This document shows positions 8,649 to 18,217 of a DNA stretch of 40,939 nt, piece after piece. This stretch comes from Planctomycetaceae bacterium. Its GTDB lineage: Bacteria; Planctomycetota; Planctomycetia; Planctomycetales; Planctomycetaceae. The notes beneath the pieces are model-generated. The model was not told the origin of the DNA. It did not search any database and was given only the letters and a program-made list of their open reading frames with translations. Every line of letters begins with the position of its first letter. The stretch's first letter is position 1. The stretch is from positions 1-40,939 of the forward strand of contig JAJDEJ010000041.1 of assembly GCA_029259815.1 (NCBI GenBank). The letters are read 5' to 3'. The position numbers and the translations under genes are program-made.

Positions 8649-8993
8649 ATGGAGTCAACCCCCCGCAGGCGTGCGGATGAACCGCAGGCGCTGGGCGATG
8701 TCCTCTCACAGTTGTTCACGCTGCGAGGATATGGTCGCGTCCAGACGAACCGCCAGTTGCAGGACATTTGGAGACAGATCGCCGGGGAGTCACTTGCCGG
8801 GCGGACGAAAGCCCAGGGAATCAAGAATGGTGTCCTGCAGATCGCAGTCAACAATTCTTCCACCTTGCAGGAGTTGGAGTCGTTTCACAAGTTTTCACTC
8901 TGCCAACGATTGGCGAGCGAGCACAGCGACCTGTCCATCACAGATATCAAGTTTCGCCTGAACGCATCCGCCGGCCAATCACAAGTTCACTGA
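8649..8993 (+). CDS. dciA: DciA (DUF721), replicative helicase loader/operator
   Basis: A 114-residue protein of the DUF721 family. Family features are the N-terminal LGDVLSQLFTLRGYGR, the conserved Trp in LQDIWRQIAGESLAGRTKAQ, and the GVLQIAVNNSSTLQELES strand-turn block that corresponds to the KH-like fold. DciA is the ancestral partner of the DnaB helicase in bacteria that lack DnaC/DnaI. Its place between dnaN and gyrB matches the arrangement seen in many phyla. The ATG at 8649 is preceded by the purine-rich GGGAGAGAGAG, which serves as a ribosome binding site. Confidence 0.88.
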   Translation: MESTPRRRADEPQALGDVLSQLFTLRGYGRVQTNRQLQDIWRQIAGESLAGRTKAQGIKNGVLQIAVNNSSTLQELESFHKFSLCQRLASEHSDLSITDIKFRLNASAGQSQVH

Positions 8994-9039
8994 ACAACAT
9001 CGAACATCAACCGTTTTTGAAATTGAGGAGTCACCCACG

Positions 9040-11613
9040 GTGGCGAGTTCCAAAGAGACAGACGACGCATCAACGGCATATGGCGAAGATCAGATCCGTG
9101 CCCTGGAAGGGGTTGAGGGCATCCGACTGCGTCCAGAGATGTACATCGGTGGTCGTGATTTGCACGGCCTGCATCACTTGATCTACGAACTGGTTGCCAA
9201 CTCGATCGACGAGGCGGTCAATGGTCATGCATCCTACATCTCCGTCTCGATTCACGGCGACGGTTCTTGCACAGTGATGGATGATGGTCGCGGTATCCCC
9301 GTCGGCAAGATGCCCGACATGGAGAACCGTTCGGCTCTCGAAGTCGTCTTCACCGAGATTCATGCCGGAGGAAAATTCGACCGCACGAGTGGCTACACCA
9401 TCGGCACGGGTGGACTGCACGGTGTCGGCATCACAGCCGTCAATGCATGTAGTGAGTGGCTTGAAGCAGAGGTGCGACGCGAGGGTCACGTGTGGACGAT
9501 GGAGTTTCTCAAGGGCGAGATGAGCGCCGAACTCACCAAGCTGGGGGCGACCGATCAGACTGGCACAAAGGTCACGTTCAAACCCGATCCTACCATCTTC
9601 CCCAATCCCAACTTTTCGTATGACGTCCTGCACAAGACTCTCCAGGATGCGGCGTTCCTCAACGCAGGGTTGCGACTCAAGATCACCGACGAACGGTCGG
9701 GACAGTCTGATGAGTTCCACTATGAAGATGGGTTGGTCGCGTTCGTCGAACACCTCAACCGCACGGAAAACGCCATCTTCCCCACGGTCATTCACATCGA
9801 AGGAGAGCAGGGAGGCGATTCAGGACCTGTCGGCGTCGATGTCGCCCTGCAATACAATGACGGTTTTTCCGAGAACATTCGCTGTTACGCCAACGGCATC
9901 TACAACTCCGAAGGTGGATCGCACCTCAGTGGTTTCCGCTCGGCCCTCACACGTGTTCTGAACGCATATGGCAAGAAGGCCAATATCTTCAAAGATGCCG
10001 TGCCGCAGGGAGAGGATTTCCGCGAAGGCATCGCGGCCGTGATCACGGTCCGGCATCCCGATCCGAGTTTCGAAGCTCAGACAAAAATCAAGCTCACTAA
10101 CCCGGAAGTCGACGGCATCGTGGCGTCGGTTGTGGGCGAGGGACTCACGAAGTTCATGGAAGAGAACCCGACGATTGCCAAGATGATGTGCAACAAGGGC
10201 CTCCGTGCAGCAGAGGCGCGTGAGGCGGCGCGAAAGGCTCGTGATCTCGCTCGCGACAAGAACAAGGTCAGCGGCGGTGGACTCCCGGAAAAACTCCGCG
10301 ACTGCCGTAATCACTCACTCGACGTCTCCGAGTTGTATCTCGTGGAAGGTGACTCTGCCGGCGGCTCTGCTGACACGGGTCGCGATTCGGCGACGCAGGC
10401 CATTCTCCCGCTGCGAGGTAAGATCCTGAATGTCGAGAAGGCACAGATCGTCAAGGTGCTCGGCAACAAGGAAGTCGCCGCCATGTTCAAGGCGATCGGT
10501 ATCCCGCCCATGGCCGAGGAGATCGATATCAACAAACGGCGATACGGCAAACTCATACTCATGACGGACGCCGACGTCGACGGATCACACATTCGTACGC
10601 TCCTGCTGACCTTCCTGTTCCGTCACATGCGGGAACTCGTCAAGCAGGAATGCGTGTACGTCGCCCAACCCCCGCTTTACCGCGTACTCCCCAAAGGCAA
10701 ACGCAAGCAGGATCCCCGTTACGTGCAGACGCACGAAGAGATGATGACCGAGTTGCTCGAGTTGGGTCTCGGAGAAACGACACTGACTCTGCATCCTCGC
10801 GAGAGTCTGTTGTCCGACAAACTCGGCGACATCGAACGGGGCACACGAACCGCTGAGTCTTCACTGACAAACAACCAACTGCGTCAGTTGGCAGAGTTGA
10901 TGTCGCAAATTGAAGAACCACTGGAAACGCTCGAACGTCGAGGCATCAGTTTGCGGCGATTGTCGATCGACCATGCGACGGAAGCCGGCCTGCTCCCACG
11001 ATACCGTGTCTTCCTGGGAGCCGTGGAGCACTGGTTCTCCAGCAAAACGCAGATGGATGAATTCCTTGCGACTGAGCAACAGAAGGTCGGAGGCGAGTTG
11101 AAGGTCGCCGATGAAATCCCACAAGCAGATCAAAACGATGAGGAGCAAACGTCGGAGTCAGTTGCAGAAGAGACGACCGAACTGCAGGTCACCGATCTGC
11201 ACGAAGTGCGGACCATCAACACAGTCTTGAAGACCCTGCGATCTGATTTTGGTTTGTCGTTGAACGATCTCATTCCGGCTCCTCCCCGAAACGCAGAGGC
11301 CGTTTATCCTTACACGATCGAAGCGGAGGAGACACCCAAGCGGCTGACGAGTCTGCGGGATCTCGTACCGACACTCCGAGATATGGGTAGCCGTGGACTG
11401 ACCTACACTCGCTTCAAAGGCCTGGGCGAGATGAATCCGAACGAATTGTTCGAGACGGCTATGGACCCCGAGACACGCGTCCTCAAACAGGTCACACTGG
11501 AGGATACGGCAGCGGCGGAAGAGATTTTCCGCGTCCTGATGGGCGATCACGTCGAACCCCGCCGCGAGTTCATCGAGAAACATGCACTGGACGTGAAGGA
11601 TTTGGATATTTAA
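9040..11613 (+). CDS. gyrB: DNA gyrase subunit B
   Basis: An 857-residue type IIA topoisomerase ATPase subunit. The N-terminal GHKL ATPase shows YELVANSIDEAVNG, DDGRGIPVG and GTGGLHGVGITAVNACS. The transducer follows, then the Toprim domain with LVEGDSAGGSADTGRD, PLRGKILNVEKA and the metal-binding TDADVDGSHIRTLLL. The C-terminal tail contains RFKGLGEMNPNELFETAMD. An insert of about 150 residues, rich in charged residues, separates the Toprim motifs from the tail and accounts for the length above the ~640-residue short form. The start is GTG at 9040, with GAGGAG nine bases upstream. ParE is the alternative, but the synteny with dnaA/dnaN favours GyrB. Confidence 0.95.
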   Translation: MASSKETDDASTAYGEDQIRALEGVEGIRLRPEMYIGGRDLHGLHHLIYELVANSIDEAVNGHASYISVSIHGDGSCTVMDDGRGIPVGKMPDMENRSALEVVFTEIHAGGKFDRTSGYTIGTGGLHGVGITAVNACSEWLEAEVRREGHVWTMEFLKGEMSAELTKLGATDQTGTKVTFKPDPTIFPNPNFSYDVLHKTLQDAAFLNAGLRLKITDERSGQSDEFHYEDGLVAFVEHLNRTENAIFPTVIHIEGEQGGDSGPVGVDVALQYNDGFSENIRCYANGIYNSEGGSHLSGFRSALTRVLNAYGKKANIFKDAVPQGEDFREGIAAVITVRHPDPSFEAQTKIKLTNPEVDGIVASVVGEGLTKFMEENPTIAKMMCNKGLRAAEAREAARKARDLARDKNKVSGGGLPEKLRDCRNHSLDVSELYLVEGDSAGGSADTGRDSATQAILPLRGKILNVEKAQIVKVLGNKEVAAMFKAIGIPPMAEEIDINKRRYGKLILMTDADVDGSHIRTLLLTFLFRHMRELVKQECVYVAQPPLYRVLPKGKRKQDPRYVQTHEEMMTELLELGLGETTLTLHPRESLLSDKLGDIERGTRTAESSLTNNQLRQLAELMSQIEEPLETLERRGISLRRLSIDHATEAGLLPRYRVFLGAVEHWFSSKTQMDEFLATEQQKVGGELKVADEIPQADQNDEEQTSESVAEETTELQVTDLHEVRTINTVLKTLRSDFGLSLNDLIPAPPRNAEAVYPYTIEAEETPKRLTSLRDLVPTLRDMGSRGLTYTRFKGLGEMNPNELFETAMDPETRVLKQVTLEDTAAAEEIFRVLMGDHVEPRREFIEKHALDVKDLDI

Positions 11614-11623
11614 GTGACTACAT

Positions 11624-11688
11624 GCGCTCCCGTTGGTCGCGGCTAAACAAGATCGAACATGTTGTTTATCCGCGACCAACGGGAGCGC
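11624..11688 (+). terminator. Long hairpin at the gyrB 3' end, likely terminator
   Basis: Left arm 11624-11642 (GCGCTCCCGTTGGTCGCGG) is perfectly complementary to 11670-11688. After one mismatch the stem continues for seven more pairs (11644-11650 with 11662-11668) around an 11-base loop. It starts 11 bases after the gyrB stop. No T-run follows, so it may act as an RNA 3'-end stabiliser or a palindromic repeat instead of a classical terminator. Confidence 0.7.
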
Positions 11689-11717
11689 TTCTTCGACCGA
11701 CCCAGGGAGACACCACC

Positions 11718-12602
11718 ATGACATCACTCACACGACGCGACTTTGTGCAGGGAATGACGCTCGCCGGATTCGCGGGGTTTGGGCTGGGAGCATTGCCCCA
11801 AACAGCCCACGCGGTCGCCGGGGGCGAGGGCATGCAGTTCGGGCTTGTGACCTATCTGTGGGGCAAGGACATGGACCTCCCGACGCTTCTTGACGTCTGT
11901 GAAAAGTCAGAAGTGCTCGGTGTCGAACTGCGGACCGAGCATGCTCATGCGGTCGAGCCAACGTTGTCCAAAGCTGAACGTACCGAGGTTCGCAAACGCT
12001 TCGCAGACAGTCCAGTGACGCTCGTCGGGTATGGGTCCAATGCCCAGTACCACGAGGCCGATCCGAAGAAGCTTCAACACAACATCGACCTGACGAAGAA
12101 ATACATTGATCTCATGCACGACTGCGGAGGGACCGGTGTGAAGGTCAAACCGAACACACTCCCCGCCGATGTGCCGCGTGAGAAGACCATCGAACAGATC
12201 GGTAAGTCGCTGAACGAGGTCGCAGCGTACGGAGAGGGGTTTGGTCAACAAATTCGCGTGGAGGTGCATGGCAGGCAGACGCAAGAACTCCCGGTCATGA
12301 AAGCCATCTTTGACGTGGCTGATCACCCCAATGCGACCATCTGCTGGAACTCGAACGATGTGGATCTCGAAGGCGAGGGTCTCGAGCACAACTTCAATCT
12401 TGTGAAGGATCGCCTCGGTGACACGGTCCATGTGCGTGAGTTGAACATGGGCGAGTATCCCTACCAGAAGTTGATGCATCTGTTTGCCGACATGGACTAC
12501 CCCGGCTGGATCCTGCTGGAGGCGCGGACCGATCCCAAGGACAAGGTGGCAGCGCTGATTGAGCAGCGCAAAGAGTTCGAGCGGATGTTGGGTCGGGCAT
12601 GA
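11718..12602 (+). CDS. Tat-exported sugar phosphate isomerase/epimerase-like TIM-barrel protein
   Basis: A 294-residue protein of the xylose isomerase-like TIM-barrel (AP endonuclease 2) superfamily. The N-terminus MTSLTRRDFVQGMTLAGFAG is a twin-arginine signal followed by a hydrophobic stretch and ALPQTAHA, so the protein is probably folded before export. Barrel features include LGVELRTEHAHAVEP, GGTGVKVKPNTLP, VEVHGRQTQELP, ATICWNSNDVDLEGEG, DTVHVRELNMGEYPY and the C-terminal YPGWILLEART. The ATG at 11718 is chosen because the Tat signal starts there; the frame extends upstream only through the gyrB hairpin. The substrate is unknown, and the many planctomycete members are usually linked to carbohydrate metabolism. 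Confidence 0.88.
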   Translation: MTSLTRRDFVQGMTLAGFAGFGLGALPQTAHAVAGGEGMQFGLVTYLWGKDMDLPTLLDVCEKSEVLGVELRTEHAHAVEPTLSKAERTEVRKRFADSPVTLVGYGSNAQYHEADPKKLQHNIDLTKKYIDLMHDCGGTGVKVKPNTLPADVPREKTIEQIGKSLNEVAAYGEGFGQQIRVEVHGRQTQELPVMKAIFDVADHPNATICWNSNDVDLEGEGLEHNFNLVKDRLGDTVHVRELNMGEYPYQKLMHLFADMDYPGWILLEARTDPKDKVAALIEQRKEFERMLGRA

Positions 12603-12608
12603 AGGATC

Positions 12609-12715
12609 GGGTGGCACGCCCTGACGTCAGGAAGGGCGTGGCGCATGCGTCTCCAGCGATCGAATAGCTCTTCCTCAATCGCCACGCCCATCCCGTTGGT
12701 CTGGGCGTGCCACCC
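12609..12715. terminator. Nested inverted repeat between convergent genes
   Basis: An outer pair of 13-base arms (GGGTGGCACGCCC at 12609-12621 and its complement at 12703-12715) encloses an inner pair of 10-base arms (GGGCGTGGCG at 12634-12643 and its complement at 12680-12689). It sits exactly between the convergent stops of the TIM-barrel gene and metF, so a bidirectional terminator is the simplest reading. The nested layout also resembles a dispersed palindromic repeat. Confidence 0.6.
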
Positions 12716-12720
12716 AAGAC

Positions 12721-13593
12721 TCATGTCGCTGGGCAGAGGCCGAGGGCGTCGAGGATGCGTTCGCAGGCCTGTGATTTGTTGAGTACATAGAAGTGCATAC
12801 CGGGGACGTCCGCGTCGATCAGTTCGCGGCATTGCTCAATCGCATACTCGACGCCGATCTCGAATTGGGCCTGATCATCATCCTGCACGGCTTCGAGCCG
12901 GTTGGAGAGGTCGTCCGGGAACACCGCCTGACACATGCTCGTGATCCGCTTGATGCGCGCGAACGAAGTGATCGGCATGATACCCGGCACGAGAGGCACC
13001 TTGATGCCCGCCGCTGTGTAGGCGTCACGGAAGCGGTAGAAGTTATCGTTGTCGTAGAACAACTGCGTGAAGACTGCATCGGCTCCCGCATCAACTTTGC
13101 GTTTGAGGTTGTCGAGGTCGGTCTTTGCATCCGAAGCTTCGGGATGCTTCTCCGGATAGCCGGCGACACCGATCCCCATTTCGGGCGAGTGTTCGCGGAT
13201 GAGGCTGACGAGTTCGTTGGCGTATCGCAGTCCGCCTTCGACCGCTTGGAATGATTCCTCACCTTGGGGCGGATCACCTCGCAGGGCCATAATGTTGCGG
13301 ATGCCGTTTTCGTGTGCGTAGGTCAGCCAGTTCTGTAACTCTTCGACGGTGGAGCCGACGCATGTGAAGTGGGCGGTCGCAGCGGTGCCCAGTTCGTTCT
13401 GAATCCGCTGGCAGAGTTCGACCGTTCGCGTTTGCGTCGAGCCACCTGCTCCGTATGTGCAGGAGACGAACGCGGGTGCAAACGACTTGAGCCGCTGCAA
13501 GTGCTCGAAGACGGCATTGTCGCCTTGCGGTGTCTTGGGCGGAAAGATCTCGATCGACAGGTCGAATGAGTTCGGCTGATACAGGTCACGCAT
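12721..13593 (-). CDS. metF: Methylenetetrahydrofolate reductase
   Basis: A 290-residue FAD-dependent enzyme that reduces 5,10-methylene-THF to 5-methyl-THF for methionine synthesis; the length matches bacterial MetF. Diagnostic segments are [14 protein letters not shown] at the N-terminus, [14 protein letters not shown] (substrate and FAD region), [30 protein letters not shown] and [16 protein letters not shown]. The C-terminal ALGLCP is also usual. The ATG at 13593 was chosen; an in-frame GTG at 13602 would add three residues. It lies 62 bases downstream of the methyltransferase gene on the same strand and faces ahcY across that gene, so methyl-cycle functions are grouped. No riboswitch is seen in the short gap. 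Confidence 0.95.
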   Translation of the reverse strand: MRDLYQPNSFDLSIEIFPPKTPQGDNAVFEHLQRLKSFAPAFVSCTYGAGGSTQTRTVELCQRIQNELGTAATAHFTCVGSTVEELQNWLTYAHENGIRNIMALRGDPPQGEESFQAVEGGLRYANELVSLIREHSPEMGIGVAGYPEKHPEASDAKTDLDNLKRKVDAGADAVFTQLFYDNDNFYRFRDAYTAAGIKVPLVPGIMPITSFARIKRITSMCQAVFPDDLSNRLEAVQDDDQAQFEIGVEYAIEQCRELIDADVPGMHFYVLNKSQACERILDALGLCPAT

Positions 13594-13655
13594 GGAGGGC
13601 ACGTTTGTTTCGGATGAGTCGGCTCACGTGGGACGCAAGTCGGCTCAAGGGATCG

Positions 13656-14888
13656 TTAAGCTGCCCGCACAACATCGCCGTCCTGCGGCTCACGGGGCTC
13701 TGTTAATTCTTGCAGACCGGATCGACCCTCTGCAAACAACTCTTGGATTTGCCGCTTCGCAGCGGGCGAAATCTGCCCGTCTGGCTGCATCACCGGTACG
13801 GCCGCCGGCTTGACGGAAACCGTCAGCAGTGTGTCTGAATTATGGCGACTGAACGGGTTTCGTCCCGAAAGAGCCTGCACGAGCAGGTGACGAGGCGAGG
13901 GCTTCACGAACGATCCACGATTGACGGAGGCGTCCCGGCAGTTGTGGGGAAACAGCCGATGTAGCTCGAAACCGGCGGTCATAATCGCGGCTTGGAGTTC
14001 TCCGATGTCGAAGCCTTCGCCCGGCTTATTGTGAAACTCGGCGACTGCGTTCCATGTCTGCACCTGCTCAGAGCCGTGGAAAACGCGACGTCGGCCAAGG
14101 GATAGCATCTGATAGACGGGACGCCGCAAAGCATATAATTGCAGGGCCAGCCATCCCCATTGGGCCGCCCGTCCGTTGGGGTCGAAGTCGGTGAGGAATA
14201 CGCCTCCAGTGCTGAGTGCGTGATGGGCTTGCTGCATGAGACGATCGGGGCGGAACAGGTGATGTAGAACCGAAGACGCCGTTACTAGACCGAGCGAGCC
14301 TTCAGGAAATGGCAGTTTTTCAGCATCGCCCAGCACAGTCTGAAATCCCTTTCGGCGGACAGCTCGCAACCCTGACAAGCTCACATCCATGCCAATCTTC
14401 GGACCGTCGATGACGTCTGCGAAGAACTGCAGGACGTTGCCCGCTCCGCAGCCGACGTCGACGTGTGTGCCCACGCGGGAGTTCGTCGCCTCACAGTAGG
14501 CGTTGACCAGTCGCGAACGGGTCACCTCATCAGCATGCACGCCTTCGGTGTCATAAGCGTCGGAGATCTGATCGTAGACCTGGATGTTGGCCGCTTTGAC
14601 GTCCTGCTCCGTCGGATCGACTCCGTTGACGTCGTTATCGAGGCTGTCGAAGGTCTGCTCCAGCACTCGTGACCAGAGGATGGGGATGCCATCGGCGGTG
14701 ATTGGGTAGGTGCGATCACAGCTGCCACAGATGATCTGATGTTCCGGTCGAGCCTGTTCGCGGAGCAAGGTCTGCCATTCTTCGGCCTGATCGGTTGGTG
14801 CTGACTCGATCGACAGACGCTGAGGTTGCTGGCATTCGGAGCAGGCGAGATGTGGCAGCAAGTCATGGAGGGATTGAGACTTGGGCAT
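13656..14888 (-). CDS. SAM-dependent methyltransferase with N-terminal zinc-ribbon-like domain
   Basis: About 410 residues. The N-terminus has CSEC and, some 40 residues on, CGSC followed by DRTYPITADGIPIL, as in the Trm112-like zinc-ribbon module that precedes many class I methyltransferases. The catalytic domain shows motif I HVDVGCGAGNVLQFF, then GMDVSLSGLRAVRR, LGDAEKLPFPEGSLGLV and SVLHHLFRPDRLMQQAHHAL. The substrate is not identifiable; a small-molecule or lipid substrate is plausible. The start is uncertain: ATG 14888 is given, with ATG 14897 and GTG 14924 in frame and no clear ribosome binding site for any. It is probably co-transcribed with metF, and ahcY, which recycles the product SAH, diverges from it. 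Confidence 0.85.
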   Translation of the reverse strand: MPKSQSLHDLLPHLACSECQQPQRLSIESAPTDQAEEWQTLLREQARPEHQIICGSCDRTYPITADGIPILWSRVLEQTFDSLDNDVNGVDPTEQDVKAANIQVYDQISDAYDTEGVHADEVTRSRLVNAYCEATNSRVGTHVDVGCGAGNVLQFFADVIDGPKIGMDVSLSGLRAVRRKGFQTVLGDAEKLPFPEGSLGLVTASSVLHHLFRPDRLMQQAHHALSTGGVFLTDFDPNGRAAQWGWLALQLYALRRPVYQMLSLGRRRVFHGSEQVQTWNAVAEFHNKPGEGFDIGELQAAIMTAGFELHRLFPHNCRDASVNRGSFVKPSPRHLLVQALSGRNPFSRHNSDTLLTVSVKPAAVPVMQPDGQISPAAKRQIQELFAEGRSGLQELTEPREPQDGDVVRAA

Positions 14889-15378
14889 GAAGAGCATCCA
14901 AGAGGAGGGACGAACATCGATCACAGGCCGGCAGGCGGTCCAGCGAGATTTCGAGATGTGAGGGGGGAGATTTTGAATGAGCGACGACTGAGAATCGTCG
15001 CTGATCTGAGAGGAGCGGTACTTTTAGCCGGACTTCCGCCGTAGCGCAAGTCGAGATTCTCAGGTCGCTGGTTGGTTTGGCTGGTCACGTGACTGAAGTG
15101 AATTCTCCGAAATCCTGTGATGCAACGGAGAAAAGGCGTTGTTCATGGGTGTCTGACTGACTATCTTCCTGAATAATGAAGACGTCACAAATCACGGAAT
15201 CGGCAAGATTCGCCTGATTTCGCCAGTCGATTGATGCTTGGAGCCCGATCCGACAAGCTCGGTCAGCATGCTCTGACCACTCATTACGCTCTGGCCACGA
15301 TGGAGCCGTCATCAGCAGGTGCATCTGCTGAATCACTTCTGCACAAATTTCTCACTCAGAGATCAAAGGCAACGCACG
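14889..15378. promoter_or_regulatory. Intergenic region between the methyltransferase gene and ahcY
   Basis: This gap of 490 bases must hold the divergent promoters. A hairpin with 8-base arms lies at 14980-15002, and a CAGCAG/CTGCTG hairpin at 15313-15330 sits in the probable ahcY leader. I looked for the conserved core of the SAH riboswitch and did not find it. No convincing gene is seen here. Confidence 0.4.
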
Positions 15379-16707
15379 ATGTCGACGACAGAAACTCTCC
15401 CCTACCGCGTTAAGGACATGTCACTGGCCGAGTTCGGCCGCAAGGAGATCGAACTCGCCGAGATCGAAATGCCCGGACTGATGGCGCTCCGTGAGAAGTA
15501 CGGCGAGAGCAAACCGCTCAAGGGGGCACGGATTGCCGGTTGTCTGCATATGACAATCCAGACGGCCGTACTGATGGAGACGCTGATCGAGTTGGGAGCC
15601 GAAGTTCGCTGGTCGAGCTGCAATATCTTCTCGACACAGGATCACGCGGCTGCTGCCATGGCCGCTGCGGGCATTCCCGTATTCGCCTGGAAGGGCATGA
15701 ACGAGGAAGAGTTCGACTGGTGCATCGAGCAAACGCTGTTCTGGCCGGACGGGAAGCCGCTCAACCTGATCCTCGATGACGGCGGCGACCTCACCTTCAT
15801 GGTGCATGAGAAGTATCCCGAACTCATGGAGGGGATCAAAGGTCTCACCGAGGAGACGACGACCGGCGTGCATCGTCTGCATCAGATGCACGAAGAGGGC
15901 AAGCTCGGCATGCCGGCGATCAACGTCAACGATTCGGTCACCAAGAGTAAGTTTGACAATCTCTACGGCTGCCGCGAGTCACTGGCAGACGGTATCAAGC
16001 GTGCGACCGACGTCATGATCGCCGGTAAGGTGGTCGTGATCTGCGGATATGGTGATGTGGGCAAGGGGTGCGCAGACGCAATGAAGGGACTGGGTGCCCG
16101 CGTGATCATCACCGAGATCGACCCCATCTGTGCTCTACAGGCGTCAATGGAGGGCTACGAGGTCACGACTGTCGAGGATGTGGCCAGCGAGGGAGATATC
16201 TTTGTCACGACGACTGGTTGTCGCGACGTCCTCCGAGGCGAGCACCTGGATGCGATGAAGCACAACGCGATTGTCTGCAATATCGGCCACTTCGACCTCG
16301 AAATCGACATTGCCTACCTGAACGGGCGCTCTGATGTTGTGAAAGAATCCATAAAAAAGGATTCAGACGTCGGTGGTCCTGTCGATAAATATATTTATCC
16401 CGACGGCAAGAGCCTGCTGGTTCTGGCGGAGGGACGTCTGGTAAATCTGGGCTGTGCGACCGGACATCCATCGTTCGTGATGTCGAACAGCTTCACCAAT
16501 CAGACGATGGGGCAAATCGAATTGTGGACTCGTGGTGACGAGTACGAGATCGGCGTGCATGTCTTGCCGAAACATCTCGATGAAGAAGTCGCGCGACTCC
16601 ACCTTGAGAAGTTGGGCGTGAAGCTGACCAAGCTCACGTCTGAGCAGGCGAAGTACATCAATGTGCCGGTCGATGGACCGTTTAAGCCGGACTACTACCG
16701 GTACTAA
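15379..16707 (+). CDS. ahcY: Adenosylhomocysteinase (S-adenosyl-L-homocysteine hydrolase)
   Basis: A 442-residue NAD-dependent cytosolic enzyme that splits SAH into adenosine and homocysteine and so relieves product inhibition of methyltransferases. Conserved pieces are [27 protein letters not shown], the NAD-binding [28 protein letters not shown] and the C-terminal [14 protein letters not shown]. The ATG at 15379 gives the standard N-terminus ([20 protein letters not shown]); the frame is open ~60 bases further upstream but that part is leader-like. The family's ~40-residue insert type can be judged only by alignment. Confidence 0.97.
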   Translation: MSTTETLPYRVKDMSLAEFGRKEIELAEIEMPGLMALREKYGESKPLKGARIAGCLHMTIQTAVLMETLIELGAEVRWSSCNIFSTQDHAAAAMAAAGIPVFAWKGMNEEEFDWCIEQTLFWPDGKPLNLILDDGGDLTFMVHEKYPELMEGIKGLTEETTTGVHRLHQMHEEGKLGMPAINVNDSVTKSKFDNLYGCRESLADGIKRATDVMIAGKVVVICGYGDVGKGCADAMKGLGARVIITEIDPICALQASMEGYEVTTVEDVASEGDIFVTTTGCRDVLRGEHLDAMKHNAIVCNIGHFDLEIDIAYLNGRSDVVKESIKKDSDVGGPVDKYIYPDGKSLLVLAEGRLVNLGCATGHPSFVMSNSFTNQTMGQIELWTRGDEYEIGVHVLPKHLDEEVARLHLEKLGVKLTKLTSEQAKYINVPVDGPFKPDYYRY

Positions 16708-16738
16708 TCACACCGCATTCTGAGCAGGGGCCGCCGTC

Positions 16739-18217
16739 TTGAATCAATCATTGGCCAAGGACGGCCGCCTCCGGCTCAGACGCGCGGCAGGCTCAGCCTC
16801 TAGGACGTTGTCTCACTTGGACGCCCCTCTCTCCAGACAGGGGTGGCCCGACGATCTGTTTCCCCTGCCGTTGTCGTACTTCGAGAATTACATGTTGGTC
16901 GACGATCGGCCGACACATCCGATGTCGATTTTTGTCGACCTGCGACTCTCGGGAGATCTGCTGCGGGACGCGTTCGTACCGGCGTACGAGCAGGCACTCG
17001 ACCGGCATCCGTTGTTGCAATGTGTGGTGCAGAAAGTCCGTCGACGCTGGTCTTGGGTGCCCGCCTGTGATCGTGTGCGTCCAGTGGTATGGAATTCCTC
17101 TGCCGGTGACGATCTCGCAAGGGAGCGGAATCACATCGATTTGCGGACGGAGCCGGGACTGAGAACGTGGGTCGAGCATCAGCCTGCGGAGTCACGGGTC
17201 GTCTTCCAATTCCATCACGCTGCAACGGATGGACTGGGTGCGGTCAAGTTCATCGGCGATCTGCTGGCAATCTACGGGCAGCTGACAACACCCGAAGGCG
17301 AGGAGGCTCCCGAGTTGCAGCCGGTCACATTCGAACGGCTCCGTGATCGCGGACAGCTTTGGCCCGACGGGAAACCCCAATTCGAGGCTTTCAAAAGAGT
17401 ACTGGAGTGCACTTGGGAGTTCATCACTCAAGTGCCGTCACCGATCGCCCCGCCGTCGGTCAGCCATCTGTACGATGCGGATGAACCTCGATTTCCCAAC
17501 ATGGCGTCACAGACAGTGGACAAGGCGACGTTCCGGGAGCTCAAACGGGAAGCGGCCAAGCGACTAGTCTCCGTGAACGATCTCTACTCCCTGGTCATGT
17601 TTCAGACACTTCGTCGCTGGAATGATCTGCATGATTCCAATGGTCTCAGGAAGACACTGAGATTGGGAGTTCCGGTGACTCTGCGGACGCCCCTACACGA
17701 CGATTCACCCTGTGCGAACATCCTCAGCTACATGGCCCTCACTTCGTTTGAGGATGACGAGCCGGAGCAGTTGCTACAGCGGATCGGCAGGCGGACGGCT
17801 CAAACGGTCGGCGGTGTCGATGGTCCTGTGTTCACGCTCGGCGTCGGAGCAGTGGTGACACACCTGCCCTGGATCGGAAAATTCTGCGCCAACCGATCGA
17901 ACTATTGCTTTACGACCGCCGTGATTTCAAATATTGGAGAAGTCCGTCGCGCGCTCGCCAATCGTTTCCCGCTCAAGAAGGGACGTTGCGTTGCCGGCTC
18001 GGTTACACTCGAGGCCCTCTTGGGGTCAGCCCCTGTCCGACCGCAGACAGGCGTCGCCATCGCGTTGGGGACTTACGCGGGTCACCTTTTCATCAATGCC
18101 ACCTGCGACCCTCATGTCTTCACGCATGCCGATGCCTCCGCGTTCCTCGATCTGTACATCGAGACGCTTGAGCAGTTGGTCGAAGAGACCCAGCAAGTCG
18201 CCAGGAAGTCCGCTTGA
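16739..18217 (+). CDS. Condensation/wax-ester-synthase-fold acyltransferase
   Basis: A 492-residue protein of the CoA-dependent acyltransferase superfamily that holds NRPS condensation domains and WS/DGAT enzymes. The key catalytic motif HHAATDGLG (HHxxxDG) is intact in FQFHHAATDGLGAVKFIGDLL. The pre-motif MSIFVDLRLSGDLL and the second-half NILSYMALTSF and TAVISNIGEVRRAL fit the two-lobed fold. It may transfer an acyl chain to an alcohol or amine; the substrate is unknown. No carrier protein or adenylation gene is near, so it is a stand-alone enzyme. The start is a TTG at 16739 with AGGGG eight bases upstream, 31 bases after ahcY; no ATG precedes the conserved region. Confidence 0.82.
   Translation: MNQSLAKDGRLRLRRAAGSASRTLSHLDAPLSRQGWPDDLFPLPLSYFENYMLVDDRPTHPMSIFVDLRLSGDLLRDAFVPAYEQALDRHPLLQCVVQKVRRRWSWVPACDRVRPVVWNSSAGDDLARERNHIDLRTEPGLRTWVEHQPAESRVVFQFHHAATDGLGAVKFIGDLLAIYGQLTTPEGEEAPELQPVTFERLRDRGQLWPDGKPQFEAFKRVLECTWEFITQVPSPIAPPSVSHLYDADEPRFPNMASQTVDKATFRELKREAAKRLVSVNDLYSLVMFQTLRRWNDLHDSNGLRKTLRLGVPVTLRTPLHDDSPCANILSYMALTSFEDDEPEQLLQRIGRRTAQTVGGVDGPVFTLGVGAVVTHLPWIGKFCANRSNYCFTTAVISNIGEVRRALANRFPLKKGRCVAGSVTLEALLGSAPVRPQTGVAIALGTYAGHLFINATCDPHVFTHADASAFLDLYIETLEQLVEETQQVARKSA

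Noticed and set aside
15200-15378. SAH riboswitch in the ahcY leader
   Set aside because: Hairpins exist, but the conserved core of the SAH riboswitch class could not be found by eye.
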